A program made the position numbers and the translations under genes. The notes beneath the pieces are model-generated. The model ran no database searches, had not been told where the DNA came from, and saw nothing but the letters and a program-made list of their open reading frames with translations. A stretch of DNA of 64,000 bases, taken from Archangium lipolyticum. Its GTDB lineage: Bacteria > Myxococcota > Myxococcia > Myxococcales > Myxococcaceae. The stretch spans positions 19,353 through 83,352 of the forward strand of contig NZ_JANKBZ010000043.1 in assembly GCF_024623785.1 (NCBI RefSeq), given 5' to 3'. Of the stretch, positions 32,835 to 42,196 are shown piece by piece (the first letter of the stretch is position 1; every line of letters starts with the position of its first letter).

Positions 32835-34541
32835 TCAGGGGGAACGGTGCACTTCACGGCCATCCACCACCGTCGCCACCACCTTCGCGTCCACCAGTTT
32901 CTTCGGCTCGTCCGTCACCGGATCCACCGATAGCACCGTGAAGTCCGCGTCCATCCCCTCCACCAGACGCCCCCTTCGTCTCTCCGCGAACGACGCCCAC
33001 GCCGGCCCCACCGTGAAGCCCTCCAGCGCCTCTTCCCCCGTCAGTCGCTCCTGGGGCTGCCAGCCCCCCTCCGGTCTCCCCCCCCCGTCCTGACGCGTCC
33101 TCGCCGCATACAGCCCCGCCAGGACGTCCGGGTTCTCGATCGGGAAGTCGCTCCCCAACGCCAGCACCGCCCCCGCCTCCTTCAGGCTCCTCCACGCGTA
33201 CGCCCCCTTCAGCCTCTCCGCCCCAAGTCTCGCCTCCGCCCACCCCATGTCGCTCGTCGCGTGCGTCGGCTGCACGCTCGCCACCAGCCCCGCCTCCCCC
33301 AGCTTCTCGATGTCCTCCGGCCGGAGGATCTGCGCGTGCTCCACCCGGTGCCTCAGCGCCTTCGTCCCCGTCCCCGCCGACGCGCGGATCAGCGTGTCCA
33401 CCACCAGCGTGTTCGCCCGATCCCCTATCGCGTGGATGCACACCTGGAAGCCCCTCTCCATGAACGCCCACGTCCTCGCCGACAGCTCCTCCGGCTCCAT
33501 CAGCAACAGCCCCGTCTCCCCTGGCGCGTCGCTGTAGGGCTCGTGCAGCGCCGCCCCTCTCGAGCCCAGCGCCCCGTCCAGCAGGAACTTCACCGCCTTC
33601 ATCTCCAGCATCCGCCCGCTGTACGTCCCCAGCTCCAGGTACGTCTGCCGGTCCCCTCCCTGCCCATCCGCCATCGCGTACACCCGCACCGGCAGCCGCC
33701 CCGCCATGTCCCACATCTGCAGCCGCCGGAACGTCCTCAGGTCCATCCCCGCGTCGTGCACCCCCGTCAGCCCCACCTCCGCGCACCGCGCCAGCGCCGC
33801 CGAGAGTCTCGCCTCCAACTGCTCGTCCGTCGGCGGCGGCACCACCCCCGCCACCAGGTCCATCGCGTTGTCCACCAGCACGCCCGTCGGCTCGCCCTTC
33901 GTGTCCCTCAGGATCCGCCCTCCCGCCGGATCCGGCGTCTCGCGCGTGATGCCCGCCCGCCGCAGCGCCTCCCCGTTCACCCACGCCGCGTGATGGTCCA
34001 CCCGCGTCAGGTACACCGGAGTCTTCGCAAAGCGCGCGTCCAGCTCGGCCCGTCCCGGAAAGGCCTTGCCCGGCCACCCGTTCTGGTCCCACCCCTTCCC
34101 CACCAGCCAGTCCCCCTGGAAGCTCGTGGACGGTGCCTCCCCCAGGCGCTGGATGACCTCGTCCACCGAGCGCGCTCCCTCCAGCCTCGCCACCGTCAGG
34201 CTCCGCCCCAGTCCCGCCAGGTGCGCGTGCGCGTCCACCAGCCCCGGCACCACCACCGCGCTCCCGTAGTCGACGACCCGCGCCCCCTCGCCCGCCGCCT
34301 TCAGCACCTCCGCCTTCGTCCCCACCGCCAGCAGCCGCCCCTCGCGCACCGCCAACGCCTGGGCCTCCGGCTTCCTCGCGTCCAGCGTCCGGATCCGGCG
34401 TGCCACGTAGACTGTCGTCTCCACTCGCGCTCCCTCGGGCGCCCTCCGGGCGCACCCCAGCCCCAGCGCCAGCACCAGCATCCCCAAGAGGACGCCCCGT
34501 GCCGCACCGCGGGCCCGTGTTCCGTGTTCGTGTTGGACCAT
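32835..34541 (-). CDS. Amidohydrolase family 3 lipoprotein (YtcJ-like)
   Basis: A 568-residue enzyme with a lipoprotein signal (LLGMLVLALGLGCARR). The metal site HAH appears in VVPGLVDAHAHLAGLG around residues 95-110, and later GVHDAGMD, HAIGDRANTLVVD, RVEHAQIL and LALGSDFPIEN carry the remaining ligands of the amidohydrolase barrel. The DVLAGLYAARTRQD and LEGFTVGPAWASF segments and the beta-sandwich DFTVLSVDPV tail are typical of YtcJ/Amidohydro_3 proteins, whose natural substrates are mostly unknown. It would act outside the cytoplasm as a lipid-anchored protein. ATG start at 34541. Confidence 0.9.
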   Translation of the reverse strand: MVQHEHGTRARGAARGVLLGMLVLALGLGCARRAPEGARVETTVYVARRIRTLDARKPEAQALAVREGRLLAVGTKAEVLKAAGEGARVVDYGSAVVVPGLVDAHAHLAGLGRSLTVARLEGARSVDEVIQRLGEAPSTSFQGDWLVGKGWDQNGWPGKAFPGRAELDARFAKTPVYLTRVDHHAAWVNGEALRRAGITRETPDPAGGRILRDTKGEPTGVLVDNAMDLVAGVVPPPTDEQLEARLSAALARCAEVGLTGVHDAGMDLRTFRRLQMWDMAGRLPVRVYAMADGQGGDRQTYLELGTYSGRMLEMKAVKFLLDGALGSRGAALHEPYSDAPGETGLLLMEPEELSARTWAFMERGFQVCIHAIGDRANTLVVDTLIRASAGTGTKALRHRVEHAQILRPEDIEKLGEAGLVASVQPTHATSDMGWAEARLGAERLKGAYAWRSLKEAGAVLALGSDFPIENPDVLAGLYAARTRQDGGGRPEGGWQPQERLTGEEALEGFTVGPAWASFAERRRGRLVEGMDADFTVLSVDPVTDEPKKLVDAKVVATVVDGREVHRSP

Positions 34542-34623
34542 CCCCGGCTCTAGCTAGCCGAATGCCCCGGCCATTGCATCGAGCTTCTGGGTCCACCCGT
34601 CCCCGGTGCGGCTCACGTGGGGC

Positions 34624-34827
34624 TCACCGCGGCTGTGGAGGGATTCCCGCGTCCGGCTCGGTGATCGGTCCCGCGGGCCCCGGCGGCTCCGAGGGCACGT
34701 TCTGCACCGTCTCCCGCTGGGCCGCGTCATCGAGCGGCTCCCGGTTCTCCGTCCCAGGTGGCTGGGTCGTCCGGCAAGCCAGGAAGCCAACGAGCACTCC
34801 CATCCCTATCAGTAGCGCACGGCGCAT
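34624..34827 (-). CDS. Small lipoprotein
   Basis: A 67-residue lipoprotein: MRRALLIGMGVLVGFLAC is a signal with lipobox GFLAC (Cys18), and the mature 50 residues are Pro/Glu/Thr-rich (REPLDDAAQRETVQ, PSEPPGPAGPITEPDAG) with no fold. The ATG at 34827 has GGAGG five bases upstream; an in-frame GTG four codons earlier is less likely. It lies 83 bases upstream of the amidohydrolase on the same strand and could share its transcript. The function is unknown; such tails often act as membrane-attached tethers. Confidence 0.7.
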   Translation of the reverse strand: MRRALLIGMGVLVGFLACRTTQPPGTENREPLDDAAQRETVQNVPSEPPGPAGPITEPDAGIPPQPR

Positions 34828-35032
34828 GGGCACCTCCACCTTCCAACGCGTTCCGGCCCACCGTAGGGAGCCCCTCCTTCCACCGCAACGCGCTCCCTCC
34901 CACTCCGTCCGCCAGCGGATTCACCCACTCCGCCAGGCACCCTCCTTATCGCCCCCCTCCCCTCCCACCGAGCCTCTCCCTCCCTCCTCCACGCTCGCCA
35001 CCTCGGCCCCATCCTTCCCGCCAGGAGGTCTC

Positions 35033-36337
35033 ATGCTCGACGTCGTCGACATCGGTGATCGCTCCCTCGAGTCCTACCGGGGCGTCGCTCCCGACGAGCA
35101 GCTCGATGAGCTCGTCCGCGTCGCCCGCAACCTGCGCGGCGCCCGCATCCTCCACCTCAACGCCACCTCCTATGGCGGTGGTGTCTCGGAGATCCTCCGC
35201 TCCAGCGTCCCCCTCCTCAGGGCCCTCGGCCTCCAGGCCGAGTGGAAGATCATCCGCGGCGACGACGCCTTCTTTCAAATCACCAAGCGTCTCCACAACG
35301 GGCTGCAGGGCGCCCCCGGCGAGCTCTCCGACACAGAGAAGGCCCTCTACCTCGGCAATGCCCAGCTCAACGCGCCCCACCTCTCCGAGGGCTATGACTT
35401 CGTCATCGTCCACGACCCCCAGCCCGCCGCCATCCCCGGTCTCGTCCACCACCGCGGCCCCAAGTGGATCTGGCGCTGCCACATCGATACCTCCCACCCC
35501 AACCCCGCCATCTGGGACTTCCTCCTCCCCTACCTCGGCTCCTACGACGCCGCCGTCTTCACCCTCCAGAGCTTCATCCCTCCCCGCTTCCCCGTCCGCC
35601 GCGTCGCCCTCATCCCTCCCGCCATCGACCCCCTCAGCCCCAAGAACCTCTCCCTCCCCGAAGACCTCGCTCGCCACATCCTCGAGTGGATCGGCGTCCG
35701 CATCAGCCACCCCCTCGTCACCCAGGTCAGCCGCTTCGACAAGTGGAAGGACCCCCTCGGCGTCGTCGCCGCCTACCGGCTCGTGCGCCAACGCATCCCC
35801 CGCCTCCAGCTCGCCCTCCTCAGCTCCATGGCCCAGGACGACCCCGAGGCCTGGGACATCTACGAGAAGGTCCGCGCCGAAACCGCCGGCGATCACCTCA
35901 TCCACGTGTTCACCAACCTCGTCGGCGTGGGCAACGTCGAGGTCAATGCCTTCCAATCCCTCTCCGACGTCGTCATCCAGAAGTCCCTGCGCGAGGGCTT
36001 TGGGCTCGTCGTCTCCGAGGCCCTCTGGAAGGGCACCCCCGTCGTCGCCGGACGCGTGGGGGGCATTCCCATGCAGATGCCCCCGGGCATCGGCGGCATC
36101 CTCGTGGACAGCGTCGAGGAGTGCGCCGATGCCATGTTTCATCTCCTGCGCTACCCGCAGCAGGCTCATGCGCTCGGCGCGAGCGGACGAGAGCGCGTCC
36201 GCCAGCACTTCCTCATGCCCCGGCTCGTTCTCGATGAGTTGCTTCTGTTGGAGGCGCTCGCTCAGGAGCGGCCCGTAGGTGAGGCCTCGCGGGAGAGCGC
36301 GGCGGAGTCCTCGATGGCTGGCGACATGGGGCACTGA
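35033..36337 (+). CDS. GT4 glycosyltransferase, trehalose synthase (TreT)-like
   Basis: A 434-residue GT-B enzyme. The ATG at 35033 follows a perfect AGGAGG. The N-terminal domain begins with GARILHLNATSYGGGVSEILRSSVPLLRALG (glycine-rich acceptor loop), and the sugar-nucleotide side has VTQVSRFDKWKDPLGVV, then QKSLREGFGLVVSEALWKGTPVVAGRVGGIPMQM, with the ExxxxxE motif of GT4 enzymes. The best family match is TreT, which links glucose from NDP-glucose to glucose to give trehalose, often used for osmoprotection during stress. It stands alone; no trehalase or TreY/TreZ is adjacent. Confidence 0.85.
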   Translation: MLDVVDIGDRSLESYRGVAPDEQLDELVRVARNLRGARILHLNATSYGGGVSEILRSSVPLLRALGLQAEWKIIRGDDAFFQITKRLHNGLQGAPGELSDTEKALYLGNAQLNAPHLSEGYDFVIVHDPQPAAIPGLVHHRGPKWIWRCHIDTSHPNPAIWDFLLPYLGSYDAAVFTLQSFIPPRFPVRRVALIPPAIDPLSPKNLSLPEDLARHILEWIGVRISHPLVTQVSRFDKWKDPLGVVAAYRLVRQRIPRLQLALLSSMAQDDPEAWDIYEKVRAETAGDHLIHVFTNLVGVGNVEVNAFQSLSDVVIQKSLREGFGLVVSEALWKGTPVVAGRVGGIPMQMPPGIGGILVDSVEECADAMFHLLRYPQQAHALGASGRERVRQHFLMPRLVLDELLLLEALAQERPVGEASRESAAESSMAGDMGH

Positions 36338-36347
36338 GACGGCGGAA

Positions 36348-36448
36348 GACCCTCACCCCAGCCCTCTCCCAGAGGGAGAGGGGGCATACACGGATTCAAC
36401 CCGGGGCTCGCGTACCCTCACTCCGTCCCTCTCCCGAAGGGAGAGGGG
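36348..36448 (+). repeat. Composite palindromic repeat, copies 4 and 5
   Basis: Two palindromes (36362-36382 with AGA loop and 36427-36447 with GAA loop) 65 bases apart in the same orientation, each with its CCCTCACCCC-like header. The 30-base spacer GGCATACACGGATTCAACCC... is closely similar to that of the pair at 52394-52494. It lies between convergent genes (stops 36337 and 36459). Confidence 0.9.
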
Positions 36449-36458
36449 TGGTTGGGTT

Positions 36459-37382
36459 CTACGGAAGCAGTGTCCTCTGGCCCAGATGGAATCGCTGGCC
36501 CTCCACCAGCGCGTGCTGCACCAGCCCCGACACCGCCAGCCGGTTGTCCCTCATGCGCACCACTCGCGCCTGCGTCGCGTCATAGATGACCACCCACCCC
36601 TGCCCCAACACCTCCAGCGTCCCCTCCGGCTTCACCCACGCCGCCGTCGCCTCGTCGATCCCCAGGCCCAGCAGCTCCGGGTTCTCCAGGACCAGGCTCT
36701 CCAACCGGCCCTGACGCTTCCTCGCCACGAAGTGCGAGTCCACGATCGTCCCCGGCAACAGCCCGATTCCCCGTGTCGTGACGATGTTCGATGCTCGCAG
36801 CACCGTCTCGTCTCCTTCGCCCACGAACATCTTCTCGCTCTGGCACGCCGCCCCCGCGCTCGTCCCCGCCACCACTCCTCCCCGCCCCATCAGCTCACGG
36901 ATGCTCTCCAGCAACGGCGTGTCCACCAGCCGCTGTGAAATCCGGTTCTGGTCTCCTCCCCCGAAGAACACTCCTCCCGCTCGCCGCACTGTCTCCGCCA
37001 TCTCGGGCTTCAGCGCGTCCCGGCGCTCGTCAACGTGCACCACCTGCACGTTCCTCGCCCCGGCCGCTACCAGTTGCGCCTTGAGCTCCTCTCCCGTGGG
37101 ACGGCTCTTCTCGCTCGCCAACGGGAACACCACCACGGGCTTCTCGCCGCCTCCCGCCAGTTCCACGAAGCGCTTCATGATCTCCGGCGGTTTGAAGCCT
37201 CCGCCAATCAGCAGCAGGTGCCCGCTTCTCACCGGAGCCCTCGGCTCCACGGCGTTCCTGTTCAGCGCGTTCAGCGGTTCGAGCGGTGCTTCGTTCCAGC
37301 GCCGGGCCTCGGCGAACACGGGGGCGGGATTCAGTTGGATCGAGGACACGAGGTGTCGCTGTGTAACACAGGACCCCTTCAC
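36459..37382 (-). CDS. cphB: Cyanophycinase-like peptidase S51
   Basis: A 307-residue serine hydrolase of family S51. The domain starts at about residue 52 with SGHLLLIGGGFKPPEIM; GVFFGGGDQNRISQRL, VVAGTSAGAACQSE (nucleophile Ser in GTSAGA) and TRGIGLLPGTIVDSHF follow, matching cyanophycinase from cyanobacteria, which cleaves Asp-Arg polymers. A GTG start is assumed and the first 50 residues are not conserved, so the true start may lie further in. No cyanophycin synthetase is in the window; homologues in non-producers may act on other isoaspartyl peptides. Confidence 0.83.
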   Translation of the reverse strand: MKGSCVTQRHLVSSIQLNPAPVFAEARRWNEAPLEPLNALNRNAVEPRAPVRSGHLLLIGGGFKPPEIMKRFVELAGGGEKPVVVFPLASEKSRPTGEELKAQLVAAGARNVQVVHVDERRDALKPEMAETVRRAGGVFFGGGDQNRISQRLVDTPLLESIRELMGRGGVVAGTSAGAACQSEKMFVGEGDETVLRASNIVTTRGIGLLPGTIVDSHFVARKRQGRLESLVLENPELLGLGIDEATAAWVKPEGTLEVLGQGWVVIYDATQARVVRMRDNRLAVSGLVQHALVEGQRFHLGQRTLLP

Positions 37383-37490
37383 TCCCGAGGCCGTGCACGG
37401 CTGGACGCATGCCCTCCAAGGTGGGGTGACCCGGGCCGGGTTGGTGCTCAGTGGTCTGGCCGGTTCTCAGAGGTGAAGCACGGAGACGGG

Positions 37491-37526
37491 TACCCTCACC
37501 CCGTCCCTCTCCCAGAGGGAGAGGGG
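37491..37526 (+). repeat. Palindromic intergenic repeat, copy 6
   Basis: TACCCTCACCCCGT header, arms CCCTCTCCC (37505-37513) and GGGAGAGGG (37517-37525), AGA loop. It lies between the divergent cyanophycinase and NfeD genes, so it is not a terminator site here. Confidence 0.9.
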
Positions 37527-37573
37527 TTGGGGCCGCGGTGTTGAGCCCGCGGTGAACGGAAGTGGGGTTCGCG

Positions 37574-38917
37574 ATGCTCGGGGGGTTCGCGCGATGGGTC
37601 GCGGCGGCGCTGGTCCTGACCTTGCCCCTGTTCGGCCAGGCAGACGAGCGCGCGGATTCCCCCTCCCTTCCCACCGTCTCCCTCTGTGTCCTCGATGGCA
37701 TGGTCGATGCCGGCTCCAGCGCCTATCTCGTCGACTGTGTCAGGCGCGCCCAGGACGCCGGTCATCAGGCCCTCCTCCTCCGCCTCGACACCCCAGGTGG
37801 TGAGCTCGAATCCACCCGCGCCATCGTCCGCGCATTCCTCGGCGCTCGTATCCCCGTCCTGGTGTGGGTCGGGCCTTCCGGCGCCCGCGCCGGCAGTGCC
37901 GGTGTCTTCATCACCCTCTCCTCCCATCTCGCCGCCATGGCCCCCGGCACCAACATCGGTGCCGCCCATCCCGTCGTCGGTCTCACCGGCCAGGACCCCG
38001 AGGAGGCCGGTGGCAAGGAGATGGCTCGCAAAATCGAGAACGACGCCGTCGCCTTCGTCGAGGCCATCGCCAAACAACGCGGCCGCAACGTCGAGTGGGC
38101 CATCAGCGCCGTCCGCCAGAGCGAGAGCGTCCCCGCCGAGAAGGCCCTCGCCCTGCACGTCATCGAGCACCTCGCCCCCACCCAGGAGGCCTTCCTCGAA
38201 TGGGCCCACGGCCGCACCGTCACCGTCGCCGACACGCCCGTCACCCTCCGCACCGCCAATGCCCAGATAGTCGAGCTCGCCCCCTCCCTCTCCCAGCGCG
38301 TCCTCCACGTCCTCGCCCAGCCCGCCGTCGTCTACATCCTCTTCCTCATCGCCGGCCTCTGCATCGCCGTGGAGCTCACCCACCCCGGCCTCTTCGCCCC
38401 AGGCATCACCGGTGTCGTGTGTCTGGTCCTCGCCCTGCTCGCCTCCTCCGCCCTCCCCGTTCGCACCGGCGCCCTCGTCCTGCTGCTCCTCGGCGTCGCC
38501 CTGCTCGTCGCCGAGCTCTTCGTCACCAGCGGCCTGCTCGGCGCCACGGGCACCGTGCTGCTCGTGCTCGGCGGCGTGTTCCTCGTCGACCGTTTCGACG
38601 CGAGCTGGTTCGTCGACCGTCCCCTGCGGCTCCCCCTGCATACGGTCATTCCCACCGCCGTCTTCTTCGCCGGAGCCGCCGTCTTCCTCGCCTTCCGCGC
38701 CGCCGAGACCCGCCGCAGGCCCCAACTCGCTGGCGACGTGGGCCTCGTGGGCGAGATGGGCCAGGTGCTCGAAGCCGTCTCTCCCTCCGGCGGCGCGGTG
38801 TTCGTCCATGGCGAGCGCTGGTCCGCCCTCTCCTCCTCGCCCCTTCCCCCCGGCACCCGCGTGGTCGTGCGCCGCGTGGAGGGGCTCACCCTCTTCGTCG
38901 ACGAGGTGAAGCCATGA
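37574..38917 (+). CDS. nfeD: NfeD-family membrane serine protease
   Basis: A 447-residue protein with a signal peptide ([22 protein letters not shown]). A ClpP-like protease domain follows: [15 protein letters not shown], then [14 protein letters not shown] with the catalytic Ser108 and [15 protein letters not shown] with Lys153. Three to four membrane helices (about residues 255-345) and a C-terminal OB-fold domain ([26 protein letters not shown]) complete the full-length NfeD plan. ATG 37574 is chosen over the in-frame GTG at 37562. Its stop overlaps the slipin ATG (ATGA). In archaea the NfeD protease cleaves its partner stomatin, so the pair probably acts together in membrane quality control. 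Confidence 0.92.
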   Translation: MLGGFARWVAAALVLTLPLFGQADERADSPSLPTVSLCVLDGMVDAGSSAYLVDCVRRAQDAGHQALLLRLDTPGGELESTRAIVRAFLGARIPVLVWVGPSGARAGSAGVFITLSSHLAAMAPGTNIGAAHPVVGLTGQDPEEAGGKEMARKIENDAVAFVEAIAKQRGRNVEWAISAVRQSESVPAEKALALHVIEHLAPTQEAFLEWAHGRTVTVADTPVTLRTANAQIVELAPSLSQRVLHVLAQPAVVYILFLIAGLCIAVELTHPGLFAPGITGVVCLVLALLASSALPVRTGALVLLLLGVALLVAELFVTSGLLGATGTVLLVLGGVFLVDRFDASWFVDRPLRLPLHTVIPTAVFFAGAAVFLAFRAAETRRRPQLAGDVGLVGEMGQVLEAVSPSGGAVFVHGERWSALSSSPLPPGTRVVVRRVEGLTLFVDEVKP

Positions 38918-39684
38918 ATGACTTCTTCCTGAATGCCCTCGGCCTGCTCATCCCCCTGGGCATCCTCGTGCTCCTCTTCATCTCCGGCGTGCGCATCGTC
39001 AACGAGTACGAGAGCGGCGTCGTCTTCCGCCTCGGCCGCTTCGTGGGCCTCAAGCGCGCCGGCTTCCGGTGGATCATCCCCTTCGTCGAGCGCATCGTCA
39101 TCATCGACATGCGCACCGTCGCCCGCGACGTGCCCCCCCAGGACGTCATCACCAAGGACAACGTCAGCGTGAAGGTCAACGCCGTCGTCTACTTCCGCGT
39201 CATCCACGCCGACAAGGCCGTCCTCCAGGTCGAGGACTACCTCTACGCCACCAGCCAGCTCGCTCAAACCACCCTGCGCGCCATCCTCGGCCAGGTGGAG
39301 CTGGACCAGCTCCTCTCCGAGCGCGACCGCGTCAACCGCGACATCCAGAAGGTGCTCGATGCCCATACCGACCCCTGGGGCATCAAGGTCTCCAACGTCG
39401 AGGTGAAACACATCGACCTGCCCGTGGAGATGCAGCGCGCCATCGCCCGCCAGGCCGAGGCCGAGCGCGAACGCCGCGCGAAGATCATCGCCGCCGAGGG
39501 CGAGCACCAGGCCGCCGAGAAGCTCTCCCTCGCCGCCGACGTGCTCAACCGCAACCCCATCACCCTCCAGCTCCGCTACCTGCAGACCCTCGTGGAGATC
39601 ACCGGCGGCGGCAACCAGACCATCATCCCCATCCCCCTGGACCTCATGCGCGCCCTCGGCCTGCAAATCCCGCAGCCCAAGTGA
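38914..39684 (+). CDS. SPFH/stomatin-like protein (slipin)
   Basis: A 256-residue slipin: N-terminal membrane anchor ([21 protein letters not shown]), SPFH domain ([61 protein letters not shown]), then a charged coiled-coil ([22 protein letters not shown]) and C-terminal strands ([12 protein letters not shown]). It is coupled to nfeD by an ATGA overlap, the common NfeD-slipin operon. It would form membrane microdomain-type oligomers that the protease cuts near its C terminus. Length is normal for the family. Confidence 0.94.
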   Translation: MNDFFLNALGLLIPLGILVLLFISGVRIVNEYESGVVFRLGRFVGLKRAGFRWIIPFVERIVIIDMRTVARDVPPQDVITKDNVSVKVNAVVYFRVIHADKAVLQVEDYLYATSQLAQTTLRAILGQVELDQLLSERDRVNRDIQKVLDAHTDPWGIKVSNVEVKHIDLPVEMQRAIARQAEAERERRAKIIAAEGEHQAAEKLSLAADVLNRNPITLQLRYLQTLVEITGGGNQTIIPIPLDLMRALGLQIPQPK

Positions 39685-39762
39685 GCCTCCTGACGTTGAT
39701 TTTCCAGCTCTTTCCTACTATCGAGCAATCCCCGTATTGCCCGAACAAGAGGAGAGAGAAGA

Positions 39763-41448
39763 ATGGTCCTGGCGCCCCACCGCATCACCCGTTCGCGAAG
39801 GCTCGTCGCCGTCTCCGTGCTGCTTCCCCTGCTGACCCTGGGGTCCGCGTGTGGCGGCGGCGCATCCCCGGACGAGACGTCCGAAGCGTTCATCCAGGCG
39901 GACGGCATCGGTACCGCGCTCGCCGACTCCAACCTGTACGACTCGTTCACCCGCGCGAACAGCACCACCACGCTGGGCAGCCTCGAGACCGGCGGACAGG
40001 CCTGGAGCTACACCCCCTCCACCGCGAAGTGGGGAATCATCTCGAACAGGGCCTATCTCGCCACCGATGACGGCACCTGGTACGACCACTACGCCACCGT
40101 CAATGCCACCTCCAACGTGCGCGTGATGGTCACCCTGGCCACCCTCGGCCAGTACTCCGGCCTCACCTTCCGCTTCATCGACCGGAACAACTGCTGGAAG
40201 CTGGCCACCGACACCAGCGAGGGAAAGTACTTCCTCACGAAGTTCGTCGGCGGCACCCAGACGTTCCCCCTGCAGATCTCCCAGGCGCCCGCCGCCGGTG
40301 ACGTCCTCGAGGTCCGCACCTCCGGAGACCGCATCGACGTCTACATCAATGGCGTGCTCAAGGGCGGCGTCAACGACGCGAGCCACCAGAGCGCTACCCG
40401 CGTCGGTCTGCTCGGCAGCCAGGACAACCTCGCGCGCTACGACGAGTTCAAGGTCTACACCACGGCTAGCACCCGCGACGCCACGCTGCAGCCGTTCCGC
40501 TCGAGCTCCATCTGGAACCTGCCCATCGGCACCCAGGCCACGTACGCGGAGACGACGGATCCCGCGACGAAGGATTTCATCGCCACCAGCATCAACGGGA
40601 TGACCATCAACACCTGGGCCAACTGGGATGTCTATTCCCACCCCATCACCTTCGCCTCCTCGAGCGATCCCTGGGCGACGGTGACCGACTACAACGACTC
40701 CTCGCGCAACGGGGCCTATTACATTCCCTCGACGGCCGTCATCGCCAACGGCACCGACAAGCACATGCACATCATCCACCCGACCCGCGCGTTCATCGAC
40801 GAGGCCTGGGACGTGACGCGGCAGTCGACCACGTCCTACAGGGTCGGGCGTCATCACAAGATCGACCTCTTCGGTAACGGCATCGGGCCACAGAATGGTG
40901 TGCGCGCCTATGGTGGCTCGGCCATCGGCGGGCTCATCCGCGGCTGGGAGACCGACCCCACCCATCCGAAGTACACGGGGAAGATCCAGCACGCGCTGGC
41001 CGTCGCCGTCGACCGCGTCCAGCTCTATTACAGCGGCGGCTACAGCGGCTACGACGCGAACGGATACGGCACCGCCAAGGGTTACGTCTGGCCCGCCACC
41101 GAGCAGGACTGGGGCAGCGAGACCACCTACAAGGGCCACGTCCCCATGGGCGCCTACTTCGCCATCCCGCCCTCGGTGGACATCAACGCGCTGGGCCTCT
41201 CGCCGCAGGGCAAGATGGTCGCCCAGGCCCTGCAGGACTTCGGTGCCTACGTCACCGATGCCACCGGCGCCACCGTCGCCTTCTACGTCGAGCCCACCGC
41301 CCCCTCCTCGTTCGTCAACGCCCTCCGCAAGGATCTCCCCCTCATCCGCTCGAAGATGCGCCGGGTGACGAACAACAGCGCCTCCACCCCCAACGGCCCC
41401 GGAACGCGCCGCGTCCCCATGCTGCCGGAGCTGGCTCCCGCTCCCTGA
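39763..41448 (+). CDS. Secreted lipoprotein, LamG-like plus unknown catalytic-looking domain
   Basis: A 561-residue protein with lipoprotein signal (LLPLLTLGSACGGG) and GAGGAGAG ribosome site. Residues about 50-225 resemble a LamG/concanavalin-like jelly-roll (LYDSFTRANSTTTLGSLETG, WGIISNRAYLATD, RFIDRNNCWKLA, VYINGVLKGG). The rest has FRSSSIWNLPIGT, DKHMHIIHPTRAFIDEAWD, GGSAIGGLIRGWE, KIQHALAVAV and GAYFAIPPSVDINALGLSPQGKM; this repeats a pattern seen in secreted bacterial proteins, possibly carbohydrate-active, but I cannot name the family. Expressed alone, ended by a clear terminator. Confidence 0.72.
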   Translation: MVLAPHRITRSRRLVAVSVLLPLLTLGSACGGGASPDETSEAFIQADGIGTALADSNLYDSFTRANSTTTLGSLETGGQAWSYTPSTAKWGIISNRAYLATDDGTWYDHYATVNATSNVRVMVTLATLGQYSGLTFRFIDRNNCWKLATDTSEGKYFLTKFVGGTQTFPLQISQAPAAGDVLEVRTSGDRIDVYINGVLKGGVNDASHQSATRVGLLGSQDNLARYDEFKVYTTASTRDATLQPFRSSSIWNLPIGTQATYAETTDPATKDFIATSINGMTINTWANWDVYSHPITFASSSDPWATVTDYNDSSRNGAYYIPSTAVIANGTDKHMHIIHPTRAFIDEAWDVTRQSTTSYRVGRHHKIDLFGNGIGPQNGVRAYGGSAIGGLIRGWETDPTHPKYTGKIQHALAVAVDRVQLYYSGGYSGYDANGYGTAKGYVWPATEQDWGSETTYKGHVPMGAYFAIPPSVDINALGLSPQGKMVAQALQDFGAYVTDATGATVAFYVEPTAPSSFVNALRKDLPLIRSKMRRVTNNSASTPNGPGTRRVPMLPELAPAP

Positions 41449-41481
41449 GCGCACTCCCCAGCACGCGCCCTGAAAGAGAAG

Positions 41482-41514
41482 AGCGGTCCCTGGCATGTGC
41501 CGGGGACCGCTTTT
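41482..41514 (+). terminator. Intrinsic terminator
   Basis: Arms AGCGGTCCCTGGCA and TGCCGGGGACCGCT pair over 14 bases with one G-U pair, followed by TTTT (41511-41514). It lies 34 bases after the stop of the 39763-41448 gene. Confidence 0.8.
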
Positions 41515-41558
41515 CAGTTCATCCGGACGTCAGCCGGCTCCCCGGTGGGAGCACCCCC

Positions 41559-42056
41559 TCACCGGCTCCGCTCACCGGGCGGCGAGGGAGTCTCCGCGTC
41601 CCTGAACATCTCGCGCTTCTCCAGCGCGATCGCGTCCCGGCCGAGCCGCAGCGACGCCAGCGCGAACACCGCGATGACTCCCAGCAACACCACGCCCACC
41701 GAGAAGGACACCACCGGCAGCACATCCGGCACGCCGAAGCGCCGCTGCGACAGGTACAGCAGCGAGGTCAGCACGAACGAGATGAGCGCCCCGTAGGCCA
41801 TCCCCATCGCCCGCGCCAGCAGCAGGTGCCTCCGGTCCAGGATGGCCACCTCCGCCTTCAGCACCTCGCGCCGTGGGTCTTCCTCCGGCAGCGAGCGCCA
41901 CTCCTTCAGCATCTCCCGCAGGCGGGACGTCATCCGCGCGATCTGGTTGTCCAACCCCGAGGCCAGGATGCCGCACGCGGACACCATCACCGCTGGTGTC
42001 ACCGCCGCTCCAATGACCCGGATGGAAGAGATGTCCACGCCGACCGTCGCGTCCAT
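41559..42056 (-). CDS. DUF2721 membrane protein
   Basis: A 165-residue integral membrane protein with three hydrophobic segments: about 12-32 (VIGAAVTPAVMVSACGILASG), 84-104 (AYGALISFVLTSLLYLS) and 112-136 (PVVSFSVGVVLLGVIAVFALASL). A charged cytoplasmic loop sits between the first and second (RMTSRLREMLKEWRSLPEEDPRR). This layout and the LARAMG and SRLRE segments match DUF2721, found in many bacteria with unknown function. The ATG at 42056 faces away from the MerR gene. Confidence 0.85.
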   Translation of the reverse strand: MDATVGVDISSIRVIGAAVTPAVMVSACGILASGLDNQIARMTSRLREMLKEWRSLPEEDPRREVLKAEVAILDRRHLLLARAMGMAYGALISFVLTSLLYLSQRRFGVPDVLPVVSFSVGVVLLGVIAVFALASLRLGRDAIALEKREMFRDAETPSPPGERSR

Positions 42057-42160
42057 GGGCCCTGCTCTGTCCCACCGCGACCCGCCTGGTGCAAGCCCGG
42101 CTGCCCGCCCCCTCCCTCTTCACAGTGGCTTCATGACAGTGGCGAATCAACAGTGGGAAC

Positions 42161-42189
42161 TTGACACCAGCACTGTCGAATCCTACTGT
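42161..42189 (+). promoter_or_regulatory. Consensus-like promoter for the MerR gene
   Basis: TTGACA at 42161-42166 and TACTGT at 42184-42189 are 17 bases apart. The putative start codon GTG lies at 42197, so the message would be almost leaderless. Near-inverted repeats ACAGTGG, CCAGCACTGT and CTACTGTCA around it could be regulator sites. Confidence 0.6.
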
Positions 42190-42196
42190 CAGGGTC